Shown: positions 46,919-55,908, counted from the stretch's first letter. The stretch: DNA of 64,000 nucleotides from Agarivorans albus (GCF_019670105.1 NZ_AP023032.1:1730972-1794971), one strand, 5' to 3'. Numbers and translations are program-made. Notes: generated from the letters alone by a model not told the origin.

Positions 46919-47839
46919 TCAACTATTGTCATTTTGAATAATTAGCATTGCAAAAAACACCAGTATTGCGCCAGGCAATAATCGCCATGATAGTTGCTCA
47001 AACCCCATACTTACTGTAAGCACTAAAACCAATAGAGGCGTTAAGTAACTGTAGGCTGCCACTTTGGTGGGGCCAAGGCGCACCGTACCTATTTGCAGCA
47101 AGAAAAAGGTAGTTAGGGTAGTGAATAACGCTAAATAGCCAATGCCAGCATAAGCTTTTAGGGGCACTGCTAACCAATTAATCTCATTTAAGCTGTTGAG
47201 TGAAAGTAGCAACAAAAACAGGCTGCCAAATGTTAAGACCCAAAATGTCATTAGTTCTTGTGGCTCGCCTTGGTAAAGCTTTTTCATTAAGGGGTTATAA
47301 ATACTTAAAGCGACACAGCCGAGCAAAAACAGCAAGTCTCCTTGATTTAGCGTTAATGCAAACAGCGCATTAACATCACCGCGAAATACAATCCATAAAG
47401 CGCCCAAAGTACCCATTGTTAAACCCACCGCTCTCTGTAGTTTTAAGGCTTGGCCTAGGATAAAAAAGCTAGTAAGGGCGGTAATGGCAGGCAATGTTGT
47501 ATATAAAGCACCGGTGTTTAACGCGCTGGTATGGCGCAGCGCTTCAAACATACACCAAAAAAATATCACCAAGGGTACGCTCAGCAATGCATATCCCATT
47601 AAGGTTTTACCGGAAGGTAACGTTAATCCGTTTCTGTACAACACATAGGGGGCAAATAACAAAGCCGCAGTGAGGAAGCGCAAAAACATCATCACTACTG
47701 GAGGTAATGCATGGGTAATCGCCGCGCCGACTGGGAAAGAGCTAGCGACTAGCGTAACCATTAGCAGCATCAAGCCATGGGTTGCCAAATGGTTGTTGTT
47801 TAAGCTTGGCTTAGTGTGAGTGTAGCTTGGGTTTAGCAT
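46919..47839 (-). CDS. EamA/DMT-family transporter
   Basis: This 306-residue inner-membrane protein has ten hydrophobic segments in two EamA repeats. The first repeat contains ASSFPVGAAITHALPPVVMMFLRFLTAALLF and the second NPLMKKLYQGEPQELMTFWVLTFGS. Family members export amino acids, nucleosides or other metabolites. It is divergent from a LysR gene 111 bases away, a common regulator-exporter pairing, so the LysR protein may control it. Confidence 0.88.
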   Translation of the reverse strand: MLNPSYTHTKPSLNNNHLATHGLMLLMVTLVASSFPVGAAITHALPPVVMMFLRFLTAALLFAPYVLYRNGLTLPSGKTLMGYALLSVPLVIFFWCMFEALRHTSALNTGALYTTLPAITALTSFFILGQALKLQRAVGLTMGTLGALWIVFRGDVNALFALTLNQGDLLFLLGCVALSIYNPLMKKLYQGEPQELMTFWVLTFGSLFLLLLSLNSLNEINWLAVPLKAYAGIGYLALFTTLTTFFLLQIGTVRLGPTKVAAYSYLTPLLVLVLTVSMGFEQLSWRLLPGAILVFFAMLIIQNDNS

Positions 47840-47950
47840 GGCAAATACCGCGTTATTCAGTCATGCCGCCAGTGTAATAATATTTATATTGACTGATAAT
47901 CCCTCTATTTTGATAATAACTGTTGAGATTAAGTTGACAGTGGTGAGCGC

Positions 47951-48865
47951 ATGGACGGATTTGCAGCAATTCCTGTATTTGTAGCAGTAGTTGAACATGG
48001 TGGGTTTTCGCCTGCAGCGCGTAGTTTGGGGATCTCCAAGTCGGCAGTAAGTAAGCGGATTAATCTACTCGAACAGCAACTTGGGGTTAAATTACTGCAC
48101 CGTACTACCCGTAAACTGAGTTTAACCGAAGCGGGTAAGCATTATTTTGAGCATGCGGTAAAAGCCAATAATGCCGCAAAAGATGCCCAAGATGCGGTTG
48201 CCCAATTGCAGGGGGAGCCACAAGGTTTGCTGCGCATTAACACGCCTATGTCTTTTGGCCGTTTACATATAGCACCGCTGATAGCCAAGTTTTTGCAGCG
48301 TTATCCTAAAATTACTATTGATATGGTGATGGACGACAAAGTTGTCGACTTGGTGGCCGAAGGTTTTGACGTAGCAATACGAGCCGGAAACTTGCCCGAT
48401 TCATCATTAATTGTGCGTAAACTTGCTCCGCTAAAAAGCGTGTTATGCGCCTCTCCAGAGTATTTAAAGCATTATGGTATACCGCAAACTATTGAACAAT
48501 TAGCCGCCCACAATTGCCTTCAGTTTAGCTATTCTCGAGATGTAAAAGAATGGACATTTATGCGTGATGGACAATCACAATCAATAGACGTAAAAGGCAA
48601 TTATCGAGTGAATAACAGTGAAGCTTTGCGCGAAGCCATGTTGCAAGGATTAGGCATTGGGCGCTTACCCACTTTTGTGGCTGGGCCAGATATTGTAGCG
48701 GGGCGTTTAATTAAGCTGTTAAACCAATACCAAATGCCAAACCAAAGCATTTACGCAGTGTTTTCAGAGCGTCAATTTTTGCCTGCCAAGGTGAGAGCTT
48801 TTGTCGATTTTGCCATAGAGCACTTAGCTGCAGAACAGCCATATTGGGAGCTTAAGGATAAATAG
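47951..48865 (+). CDS. LysR-family transcriptional regulator
   Basis: This is a 304-residue regulator. The N-terminal winged helix (AIPVFVAVVEHGGFSPAARSLGISKSAVSKRINLLEQQLGVKLLHRTTRKLSLTEAG) is followed by a LysR substrate-binding domain (FDVAIRAGNLPDSSLIVRKLAPLKSVLCASPEYL) of the CrgA/DmlR-like subgroup. It is divergent from the EamA exporter gene, which is its most likely target. An inverted repeat AATGATT-N4-AATCATT lies downstream at 48932-48949. Confidence 0.92.
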   Translation: MDGFAAIPVFVAVVEHGGFSPAARSLGISKSAVSKRINLLEQQLGVKLLHRTTRKLSLTEAGKHYFEHAVKANNAAKDAQDAVAQLQGEPQGLLRINTPMSFGRLHIAPLIAKFLQRYPKITIDMVMDDKVVDLVAEGFDVAIRAGNLPDSSLIVRKLAPLKSVLCASPEYLKHYGIPQTIEQLAAHNCLQFSYSRDVKEWTFMRDGQSQSIDVKGNYRVNNSEALREAMLQGLGIGRLPTFVAGPDIVAGRLIKLLNQYQMPNQSIYAVFSERQFLPAKVRAFVDFAIEHLAAEQPYWELKDK

Positions 48866-49020
48866 TGGTGTGGGGTTTATGCTTGCTAATTTTTGTTCCC
48901 ATCATAGCGATATGTTTAGCTTTTTTTAACTAATGATTATTTAATCATTGATTTTAAAGAATTGTTTGCCTAGTATCGACGCTCAATTAATTATCAATTT
49001 ATCTGCGAAGGAGAAATATC

Positions 49021-49062
49021 ATGACTAAATCAACCACAACCTTTGCAGGTCTAGCTGGGTAA
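49021..49062 (+). CDS. 13-codon ORF upstream of the rtcB2-prfH operon (possible leader peptide)
   Basis: ATG 49021 is preceded by the strong ribosome site AAGGAG 8 bases away and encodes MTKSTTTFAGLAG before TAA at 49060. It ends ~136 bases before the RNA ligase start. A leader peptide is one reading. A truncated remnant of a former gene that kept its ribosome site is the other. There is no matching gene continuing in any frame. Confidence 0.4.
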   Translation: MTKSTTTFAGLAG

Positions 49063-49175
49063 AAGTTTTTATTGTTGAGCTTGTTATCTCTAACTGTCTA
49101 CTCATATAAGAACTAGAAACCTTCCGCTTTATTTCCTTTCAGAAAAAGACCTGCCAATTCGTTTTATGTTTTAAA

Positions 49176-49189
49176 TCCTTTTAAAAGGA
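49176..49189. promoter_or_regulatory. Palindrome containing the rtcB2 ribosome binding site
   Basis: TCCTTTTAAAAGGA is a perfect 14-base palindrome whose right half supplies the AAGGA ribosome site, 9 bases before the ATG. In RNA it could pair to hide that site. As DNA it could be an operator. Confidence 0.5.
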
Positions 49190-49198
49190 ATTGGTATT

Positions 49199-50359
49199 AT
49201 GGGCAAATCCGTCCAAAAAATTACTGACAAAGTTAGCCTTATTGCATCCAAAAATACTTGGGTCGAGGGGCTAGCAATACAACAATTAATAAAAACTTCT
49301 GAGCTACCTAGCATGAACTTAGTTGCTGGTATGCCTGATCTTCACCCCGGTAGAGGATACCCAATTGGTGCTGCATTCCATGCGTTAGATAAAGTGTATC
49401 CGGCGTTGGTTGGGAACGATATAGGGTGTGGTATGGCCTTATGGCAAACATCAACCAAGTTAGCTAAATTAAATTTGCTCAAGTTAGAGAGAAAACTTAA
49501 ACATGTGGAAATGCCATTAGATGACGCTTGGTTACCCATCATCGCTAGAAGGAAGCAAGAAAAGCGCATTATCAATTCATGTTTTGACAATGCGTTTGGG
49601 ACAATCGGCGGCGGTAATCACTTTGCTGAGTTTCAAGCTATTGAAGAAGTTTTTAACCAACAAGCTATAGATGAGTTAGGACTAGATCGTAAGAGGCTTC
49701 AATTACTGGTTCATTCAGGATCGCGAGGCTTAGGTCAATCGATACTGCTTGAACATGTCACTAAGTATAGCCATGGCGGGTTGTCAACAGACAGCAAAGA
49801 CTTTGGAGATTACATCTCAAAACACGACGAAGCGGTGCGTTGGGCAGAACTTAATCGAGAGCTTATTGCTTTGCGCTTTATTGATGCCATTAATGCGTCA
49901 GGCACTATGTCTATGGATGTTAACCATAACCTCGTTACTGCGAAAAAAGTGGCTAATCAAAATGGATGGTTACATAGAAAAGGTGCGACACCTAGTGATC
50001 AAGGTTATGTGGTGATTCCAGGTTCCCGTGGCGATTACACCTACCTAGTTAAACCAATAAATGCTTATACACAATCTAGCAATCTGTTTTCTTTAGCTCA
50101 TGGAGCAGGGAGAAAATGGAAGCGTGGAGAATGCCAAGGCCGCTTAAGCCATAAGTATAAACGCGAGGATATGATTAACACTGCCCTAGGCAGTAGAGTA
50201 GTTTGCGGAAGTAAGGAACTACTATATGACGAAGCTCCTCAAGCTTATAAAAGCAGTGAAAGTGTTATTTCTGACATGCTCAACGCTGGTTTAATTGAGT
50301 TAGTTGCTAAGTTGCGCCCGGTGTTAACGTTTAAAACTAACGGGAGTTGTGGGGGATGA
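49199..50359 (+). CDS. rtcB2: RtcB-family RNA ligase, RtcB2 type
   Basis: RtcB joins RNA 2',3'-cyclic phosphate or 3'-phosphate ends to 5'-OH ends using GTP and manganese. The 386-residue product keeps the family metal and guanylylation residues: the cysteine in [11 protein letters not shown], histidines in GGGNHFAEF and [11 protein letters not shown], an asparagine in DVNHNLV, and the guanylylated histidine H301 in [14 protein letters not shown]. It is shorter than E. coli RtcB (408) and is coupled to prfH, as in RtcB2-PrfH operons. No rtcA or rtcR is nearby. The likely substrate is 16S rRNA cut in the decoding centre. Confidence 0.9.
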   Translation: MGKSVQKITDKVSLIASKNTWVEGLAIQQLIKTSELPSMNLVAGMPDLHPGRGYPIGAAFHALDKVYPALVGNDIGCGMALWQTSTKLAKLNLLKLERKLKHVEMPLDDAWLPIIARRKQEKRIINSCFDNAFGTIGGGNHFAEFQAIEEVFNQQAIDELGLDRKRLQLLVHSGSRGLGQSILLEHVTKYSHGGLSTDSKDFGDYISKHDEAVRWAELNRELIALRFIDAINASGTMSMDVNHNLVTAKKVANQNGWLHRKGATPSDQGYVVIPGSRGDYTYLVKPINAYTQSSNLFSLAHGAGRKWKRGECQGRLSHKYKREDMINTALGSRVVCGSKELLYDEAPQAYKSSESVISDMLNAGLIELVAKLRPVLTFKTNGSCGG

Positions 50360-50985
50360 TCTTATTACAGCTTTCTGCAGGGCAAGGTCCAATCGAATGT
50401 TGTCGAGCTGTGGCTTTAGCGCTTAAGGTAATTGAAAGTCAGTGCAACAAAAGATTGATAGATATGGAACTAATTGAGGCCAATGAGGCGGAAGTTAGTG
50501 GCTGTCTGAAGTCTGCCTTACTAAAGCTAGACGCTACAAATTCAAAAGACGCCTCGCAGCTAGCAACTGAGTGGCAAGGCGCATTGTTGTGGGTTTGCCA
50601 AAGCCAGTTTAGGCCACAACATAAGCGCAGAAACTGGTACTTTAGTGGGCGTTGCTTTGAAGTAGATGACCTTAAATATGATGCTGAGTTAAGGTTTCAA
50701 ACCTGCCGCGCCTCTGGTGCTGGTGGCCAACATGTTAACACTACTGATTCGGCCGTTCGAGCGATACATGTGAACTCTGGACTATCGGTGAGAGTTGAAA
50801 GTGAGCGCAGTCAACACGCTAATAAACGTTTAGCTCGAGCGTTGTTGCTGCAAAAGTTGGAATTAACCAAGCTAGATAAAATGGGCCAGCAGGAAAAGTC
50901 ACGCTGGCTTCAACATTTGCAAGTTGAGCGGGGTAATCCAGTGAAGACCTTTAAAGGTGAGAGGTTTAAGTTGGTCAATTCTTAG
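50356..50985 (+). CDS. prfH: Peptide chain release factor homologue PrfH
   Basis: PrfH is a short class I release-factor relative. The GGQ catalytic motif is at residues 123-125 in a [19 protein letters not shown] context, followed by [16 protein letters not shown] and [13 protein letters not shown], which match E. coli PrfH. The N-terminal ~110 residues replace the codon-recognition domain of RF1/RF2. ATG 50356 overlaps the ligase stop (ATGA), and the start [16 protein letters not shown] matches the family. Published work on the RtcB2-PrfH pair shows PrfH acting on ribosomes whose 16S rRNA is cleaved, after which the ligase repairs the cut. Confidence 0.92.
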   Translation: MILLQLSAGQGPIECCRAVALALKVIESQCNKRLIDMELIEANEAEVSGCLKSALLKLDATNSKDASQLATEWQGALLWVCQSQFRPQHKRRNWYFSGRCFEVDDLKYDAELRFQTCRASGAGGQHVNTTDSAVRAIHVNSGLSVRVESERSQHANKRLARALLLQKLELTKLDKMGQQEKSRWLQHLQVERGNPVKTFKGERFKLVNS

Positions 50986-50996
50986 TTATGAATAAG

Positions 50997-51037
50997 ACCT
51001 TGTCGCCACATATAGTTAAAGGTGGCAAGGTTTTTTA
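50997..51037 (+). terminator. Terminator after prfH
   Basis: An imperfect stem ACCTTG(T)CGCCAC / GTGGCAAGGT followed by six T's, 12 bases past the prfH stop. Confidence 0.75.
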
Positions 51038-51116
51038 GTCACTAACATCGCCTTGTCATTGCTAGTTAGCACTTGTTTATAATTGCCTGAGAGCGGCTAA
51101 GCATTGGCCACATAAG

Positions 51117-51614
51117 TTATTCTGCACGCCATTTAGGATTAATAATCGCCCAGCGTTCGTGGTCTTTCCATCCTTTACCACCAATGTTTAAGTAGTTTTT
51201 TGATAGACCTTCTTTAACGAACCCTGCTTTTGCTACTAATGCTATTGAAGCTTTATTGGCTGGCTGGATATTGGCTTCTAAGCGGTGCAGGTTGAGTTCT
51301 TCGAAGGCTTCTTTTAATACTAAGCGGATGCCTGCTCGCATATAGCCTTGGGCTTGGTGAGGATGAAAGACTTCGTAACTAAGGTAAGCTGATTGAAAAT
51401 GGCCGCGAATGATAGCCGAGATATTAAAAGTACCGACTATTTCACCCGTTGCTTGCAGGCAAACAAAATAGCGGTGTTCTTCTTCTAAATAAGCGCGCAC
51501 ATTTTTTGGCGGATAGCTCCAAGGGCGATGAAATATCTCACTGTTTTGATAGCACTCGCTTAGCTCTTCTAAATCGCTGCGCTCGGGTTTTCTTATATAC
51601 AGTTCTTGGCTCAC
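51117..51614 (-). CDS. GNAT acetyltransferase, RimJ/RimL type
   Basis: The 165-residue protein belongs to the GNAT fold of the RimJ/RimL branch. It has VGTFNISAIIRGHFQSAYLSYEV and the acetyl-CoA region QGYMRAGIRLVLKEAFEELNLHRLEANIQPANKASIALVAKAGF. Relatives acetylate protein N-termini (ribosomal proteins) or antibiotics. The target here is not known. It is transcribed alone, converging on prfH. Confidence 0.9.
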   Translation of the reverse strand: MSQELYIRKPERSDLEELSECYQNSEIFHRPWSYPPKNVRAYLEEEHRYFVCLQATGEIVGTFNISAIIRGHFQSAYLSYEVFHPHQAQGYMRAGIRLVLKEAFEELNLHRLEANIQPANKASIALVAKAGFVKEGLSKNYLNIGGKGWKDHERWAIINPKWRAE

Positions 51615-51834
51615 ACCTTATACCTTAGCTTGCTAAAACGTCGCTAGAAACTTAAGTATTTTAGCGAATTATTTTTGCTAAAGGCTAATCAATATTCCAG
51701 TTATTGCTCACAATTTTTGTTGAATATAACGGACGCTAAAAGCACTTTTCTAAGACTATTGTATAGTTTTTCTCAACAGTTTCTTTTGCAAAAGCGGGAT
51801 TATCATTTAAACCCTGCGGAATTAAGCTGGTGGC

Positions 51835-51857
51835 AACTTAAGTCAAGGTCTTAAGTT
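51835..51857. promoter_or_regulatory. Inverted repeat upstream of the nitroreductase gene
   Basis: AACTTAAG-TCAAGGT-CTTAAGTT is a perfect 8-base inverted repeat with a 7-base centre, 34 bases before the start codon. It is a candidate operator. Confidence 0.5.
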
Positions 51858-51891
51858 TCACCAAATTACTTACAAAGCTTAAGGAACAACC

Positions 51892-52497
51892 ATGGAACTA
51901 TTTACAGCCATTGAGCAACGTCGTGCGGTTAAGCATTTTCATTCAGGCGAACAAATGAGTGAGCGAGATTTCCAGAAAATGATGGAAGCTGTGTTGTTAT
52001 CGCCCACCTCTTACAACATTCAGCATTGGCGATTTGTAAGAGTGAGCAATGCCGAGGTGCGAGAGCAAGTTGGTGAAGCTGCTTGGGGCCAACCACAAGT
52101 GACAGAGGCTTCGGAGTTATTGGTGTTATGTGCTGACACTCAAGCTTGGGCTAAGCAACCAGAGCGCTATTGGCAAAATGTAGACGCTAAAGCGCAGGGT
52201 GTTTTGGTAGATATGCTAGCTAGTTTTTATCACGGCAAAGATCAGTTGCAACGTGATGAAGCGATGCGCTCGTGCGGCATGGCAGCCCAAACCTTAATGC
52301 TAGCAGCGAAAGGCTTGGGTTATGATACTTGCCCAATGATAGGTTTTGATGCTGGCCAATTGGCGGAGGTTATTAACCTGCCTCAAGACCATGTGATTGG
52401 TATGATCATCGCTATTGGCAAAGCGGCTAAACCGGCAGGTGTACGCGGGGGACAATTAGCGATGCACCAGGTGTTGATGCAAAACTATTTTGTTTAA
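51892..52497 (+). CDS. Nitroreductase-family NAD(P)H oxidoreductase
   Basis: This 201-residue flavoprotein has the FMN-binding start AIEQRRAVKHFHSGEQMSE and the conserved LLSPTSYNIQHWRFVRV. The C-terminal LGYDTCPMIGFDAGQLAEVINLPQDHVIGMIIAIGKA also fits. Such enzymes reduce nitroaromatics, quinones or flavins. AAGGAA precedes the ATG. It is monocistronic, with an inverted repeat at its promoter. Confidence 0.9.
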   Translation: MELFTAIEQRRAVKHFHSGEQMSERDFQKMMEAVLLSPTSYNIQHWRFVRVSNAEVREQVGEAAWGQPQVTEASELLVLCADTQAWAKQPERYWQNVDAKAQGVLVDMLASFYHGKDQLQRDEAMRSCGMAAQTLMLAAKGLGYDTCPMIGFDAGQLAEVINLPQDHVIGMIIAIGKAAKPAGVRGGQLAMHQVLMQNYFV

Positions 52498-52516
52498 ATT
52501 TAAAGTTAGAGATAAA

Positions 52517-52543
52517 CCCAGGCTGTAATTGCAACAGCCTGGG
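52517..52543 (-). terminator. Terminator of the purine-catabolism operon
   Basis: A perfect 10-base stem CCCAGGCTGT / ACAGCCTGGG with a 7-base loop, followed on the minus strand by TTTAT. It lies 26 bases past the puuD stop. Confidence 0.7.
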
Positions 52544-52568
52544 ACTAGAGGTTCAGTTGAGAGCACCC

Positions 52569-53768
52569 TTAGTTACTTAAATGCTGATCAAGTAGTTGCC
52601 GTTCGCCATAAGTCATTTGGGTTTTGTTCAAAAACGGCATGTCTTGACTAACAAATGAGCGTTCTACAATGCGTGCTTTCCAGCGATCTACATCTTGCCA
52701 AGTATCTAAGTTTACCCCTCCAGGTGCTGCGGTGAAGGTATCGTCTGTAGGCATGCGGCTGTGACAAGTGGTACAGCGCTGCTGAATAATTGCCATTACA
52801 TGGCCCTGCTCGGCGTTTAGCTCATTGTTGTTTTGATCTTGAACCTGCACAGGGCGATTAGCGTTACTCCAGCTTAAAAACACCGCCAGTAACAGTAAGC
52901 CTGCAGCGCCGCTGACAATAATGCTGGGCTTTTGAACGCCTTGGTGCTTTAGGTTGAAATAATGGCGGATCCAAGCGCTTAAGCCGATCAGCGCACAGAG
53001 GATTAACCAACTATGGCTGTGCTGATAAATCATTGGATAGTGGTTACTAATCATCAAGAAAATGACTGGCAAGGTGAGGTAGTTATTATGCACCGAGCGC
53101 TTTTTTGCTTCGAGACCTGGCGCTGGGTCAACGGGTTCGCCAGCGCTAACTTGCGCCACCATTTGTCGCTGTCCTGGGATGATCTTGATCCACACATTGG
53201 TCACCATAATGGTGCCAATTAATGCGCCCATATGGATAAAGGCACCACGGCCGCTAAATACTTGAGTAAAACCATAACAAAACAGTGCACCTATAACGAT
53301 TAAACATAGGCTTAAGGGCAAAGGTTTGTTAGCAATGGGTGAGCGCAGTAAACCTTCATAAATGGCAAAACCAAGCGCAATGCCGCCAACTCCCAAACCA
53401 ATGGCTTGATAGCTGGTTAAAGCCATCACTTGTGGGTCAATTAGGTAGGCATCGGCGCGAAGGTAGTACATCCAAAACAGCAATAATGTGCCACTAAGCC
53501 AGGTGCTATAGGCTTCCCATTTAAACCAATGGAGCTTTTCTGGCATTTTTTCTGGGCCCACTTGGTACTTGGCTACTTCGTAAAAGCCGCCTCCATGCAC
53601 CGCCCACAAATCGCCTTTAATGCCTTTTTGCTTTTTCCATTCTGGCGGCGTTTTTAAGTTGTTATCTAACCAAACAAAATAAAAGCTAGCGCCTATCCAT
53701 GCAATGCCTGCAATGACATGAAACCATTTAATAAAGAGGGCTAACCATTCATACAGCTGTGGCCACAT
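52569..53768 (-). CDS. puuD: Membrane-bound urate hydroxylase PuuD with cytochrome c domain
   Basis: The 399-residue protein has eight membrane segments (WLALFIKWFHVIAGIAWIGASFYFVWLDNNL at the start) and a C-terminal c-type cytochrome domain with the haem motif CTTCH. This is the COG3748/PuuD layout. PuuD oxidises urate to 5-hydroxyisourate, passing electrons to the respiratory chain instead of to oxygen directly. It overlaps the guaD stop by 20 bases and ends the operon. No cofactor-free uricase (UOX) or FAD-type HpxO is present, so this is the expected urate step. Confidence 0.9.
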   Translation of the reverse strand: MWPQLYEWLALFIKWFHVIAGIAWIGASFYFVWLDNNLKTPPEWKKQKGIKGDLWAVHGGGFYEVAKYQVGPEKMPEKLHWFKWEAYSTWLSGTLLLFWMYYLRADAYLIDPQVMALTSYQAIGLGVGGIALGFAIYEGLLRSPIANKPLPLSLCLIVIGALFCYGFTQVFSGRGAFIHMGALIGTIMVTNVWIKIIPGQRQMVAQVSAGEPVDPAPGLEAKKRSVHNNYLTLPVIFLMISNHYPMIYQHSHSWLILCALIGLSAWIRHYFNLKHQGVQKPSIIVSGAAGLLLLAVFLSWSNANRPVQVQDQNNNELNAEQGHVMAIIQQRCTTCHSRMPTDDTFTAAPGGVNLDTWQDVDRWKARIVERSFVSQDMPFLNKTQMTYGERQLLDQHLSN

Positions 53769-55068
53769 AGTGTTGTCCTTTTTTGTAAACTTGCTTACCT
53801 GCTAAATAGGTGGCGTTTATAACGCGGTCATCACCTAGGGTATTAATGGCAAATAATTTCTCACTTAAGCTGCTGGCTTTATTTAAGCGCTGGCTAAGCA
53901 TCGGAGTAGGGTGCATATCTAGTTCAATAAAATCGGCTTCGCTGCCTACATTTAAATTGCCCACTTGCCTTTCAATACCCATTGCCACTGCTGCGCCTTG
54001 AGTACATAAATACAATGAATCGAAAGGGCTCAAGCTGGCTTGTTGCAGCTGGCAAACTTTGTATGCATCAGCTTGGTTAGCAAACATACTTAAGCTGGTG
54101 CCACCGCCTACATCACTAGCAAGCGCTACGGCCACGCCATTGGCTTGGGCGCGTTGGTAGTTAAATAAACCGCTACCTAAAAACAAGTTAGATGAGGGGC
54201 AAAAGTTAATGGTTGCACCTGAGCTTGCCAAGGCTAAATACTCACGGTCGGTAAGATGTATGCCATGGCCAAATAGCGAACGTTCGCGCACCAAGTCATG
54301 CGCTTCGTACACTGCCAGGTAGTCAGAGTAATCGGGAAATAGCTCGTTAATCCACTGTACTTCGGTGGGGTTTTCCGACAAATGAGTTTGAATAAAGCTA
54401 TCTGGGTGTTCCTTGGCTAACTGACCCGCTTTAGCTAATTGCGCTTCGCTACTGGTAGGCGCAAAACGCGGTGTGATTGCGTAGAGTTGCCGGCCATTTT
54501 TGTGCCATTGCTCCAGCAGTTGCTTGCTCTCTCGATAGCCAGATTCAGCGCTATCTTGCAGCGCGGTGGGGCAGTTTCTGTCCATCAATACTTTGCCGCA
54601 AATCATTCGTGCATTGTAGCTTTCTGCCGCCTCAAAAAAGCTGCTTACCGATTGCGGGTGAACGGTTGCATACACACTAGCTGTGGTGGTGCCGTGGGCA
54701 AACAGTTGTTGCAAAAAGAACTCGGCTTGGGCACGAGCATAAGCAGCTTCAACAAATTGTTGCTCAGCAGGAAAGGTGTAAGTGTTTAACCAATCCAATA
54801 GTTGCTTGCCATAGCTGGCAATAATCTCTACCTGGGGGTAGTGCACATGGCTGTCGATAAGCCCCGGAATAATTAGGCCATGATGCTGAATAACAGCCGC
54901 TTGTACTTCGGGGTTGTTGCTCAAATAATCTTGCGCATCCCCAAGGTGTTGAACAAGACCATCCTCAACTACCAACATGCCATCATGGAGATATTGGTAG
55001 TTATCGCTCGGTGCAATAGTGGCCTTTGGAAAGTGTAAAATACTCCCGCGGTGGAACTGTCGCGTCAT
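53749..55068 (-). CDS. guaD: Guanine deaminase
   Basis: GuaD converts guanine to xanthine and ammonia. The 439-residue amidohydrolase shows the metal motif PGLIDSHVHYPQ and the later HLSENPTEVQWI. Further motifs are GHGIHLTDREYLALA, NFCPSSNLFLGSGLF and ALASDVGGGTSLSMF with the catalytic aspartate. It sits between uraH (1-base gap) and puuD in the purine operon, supplying xanthine to XdhAB. Confidence 0.94.
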   Translation of the reverse strand: MTRQFHRGSILHFPKATIAPSDNYQYLHDGMLVVEDGLVQHLGDAQDYLSNNPEVQAAVIQHHGLIIPGLIDSHVHYPQVEIIASYGKQLLDWLNTYTFPAEQQFVEAAYARAQAEFFLQQLFAHGTTTASVYATVHPQSVSSFFEAAESYNARMICGKVLMDRNCPTALQDSAESGYRESKQLLEQWHKNGRQLYAITPRFAPTSSEAQLAKAGQLAKEHPDSFIQTHLSENPTEVQWINELFPDYSDYLAVYEAHDLVRERSLFGHGIHLTDREYLALASSGATINFCPSSNLFLGSGLFNYQRAQANGVAVALASDVGGGTSLSMFANQADAYKVCQLQQASLSPFDSLYLCTQGAAVAMGIERQVGNLNVGSEADFIELDMHPTPMLSQRLNKASSLSEKLFAINTLGDDRVINATYLAGKQVYKKGQHYVATAV

Positions 55069-55069
55069 C

Positions 55070-55396
55070 TTAGCTGCCTCGATAAGTGGAATAGCTAAAG
55101 GTGCTTAACAGCAGCGGGATGTGGTAATGGGCTTGTTGCTCATCACTAATAAACACCACATCGGCTAAAGGAAAAAAGCATTGCTGGAAGTGCGCTAGGC
55201 AGTATTCTTCGGTTATAAAACGCAGGCAGTAGCAATCGCTAGGCAAGTCTAATTGTTCAAACTTATAACGCCCGTCTTGATCGGTTAAGCCTTTGGCTAA
55301 GCTTTGGCTTTCGCCAAAGCGATAAATTTCTACCGCAATACCTGCTGCGGGCTGGCCACAAGTGGTATCGAGTACATGGCAGCTTAAGGTGCTCAA
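55070..55396 (-). CDS. uraH: 5-hydroxyisourate hydrolase
   Basis: The transthyretin-like protein of 108 residues hydrolyses 5-hydroxyisourate to OHCU. It has the family start SCHVLDTTCGQPAAGI and the hallmark C-terminal YRGS. The start is a TTG that overlaps the uraD stop (TTGA), indicating translational coupling. There is no signal peptide, so it is cytoplasmic. Confidence 0.94.
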   Translation of the reverse strand: MSTLSCHVLDTTCGQPAAGIAVEIYRFGESQSLAKGLTDQDGRYKFEQLDLPSDCYCLRFITEEYCLAHFQQCFFPLADVVFISDEQQAHYHIPLLLSTFSYSTYRGS

Positions 55397-55908
55397 AATA
55401 AATTCTCCATTCTACGCAGGCTAATGCGTTGTTGTTGTTCGGCAGCATTGTGTAATTCTTGCTCGCGGCTATTCCCGCAACGCTGCTCCAATATATGCAG
55501 CATTTCCTCGGCGGATTTACCGCTAGCAAATACGATGAAAATGAAGCCATAACGGCTTAAATAGCGCTGATTAAGTTCGAGTAAAGCACTAAGAGTGGCT
55601 TGTTGAGCATGGTTGACTTGTGCTTGCTCTGCTTCGCTTAAGTGCTTGGCTTGGTTGTATTTTTTTTGAAGGCTGGTTAGATCACCAATCATTGGATGAC
55701 CCGCAAAAGCCTCCAGCCAATCGCTCTCTGTTAGCTGGCTAAAGGCTTGTTTCGCCATAGACATAAATTGCTCAACTGACTGAAAGGGGCGCAATGTTGC
55801 CATGGTGGTTTGCCATGTTTTGCTACTGCAAATACTGGCCATTTCGCTGATGAATTGACTGTGCGGAAGATTGTTTAGCAGCTTAAGATGTTTTTCGTCG
55901 TCACTCAT
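55393..55908 (-). CDS. uraD: OHCU decarboxylase
   Basis: UraD decarboxylates OHCU to S-allantoin, the last step of urate breakdown. Family motifs are FAGHPMIGD with the catalytic histidine, SEAEQAQVNHA, FIFIVFASGKSAEEML and a C-terminal RISLRRMENL. I set the start at ATG 55908 (MSDDEKHLKLLNNLP). The frame extends upstream inside xdhC but without homology. The start overlaps the xdhC end by 8 bases. No allantoinase gene is in the window. Confidence 0.92.
   Translation of the reverse strand: MSDDEKHLKLLNNLPHSQFISEMASICSSKTWQTTMATLRPFQSVEQFMSMAKQAFSQLTESDWLEAFAGHPMIGDLTSLQKKYNQAKHLSEAEQAQVNHAQQATLSALLELNQRYLSRYGFIFIVFASGKSAEEMLHILEQRCGNSREQELHNAAEQQQRISLRRMENLF

Noticed and set aside
48932..48949. 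AATGATT-N4-AATCATT after the LysR gene as a terminator
   Set aside because: The stem is A/T-only apart from single G-C pairs and has no T-run downstream, so it is too weak to call a terminator.
54439..54789. A 116-codon frame antisense to guaD
   Set aside because: Shadow frame inside a conserved amidohydrolase, rich in Cys/Arg/His from reversed codons, with no ribosome site.
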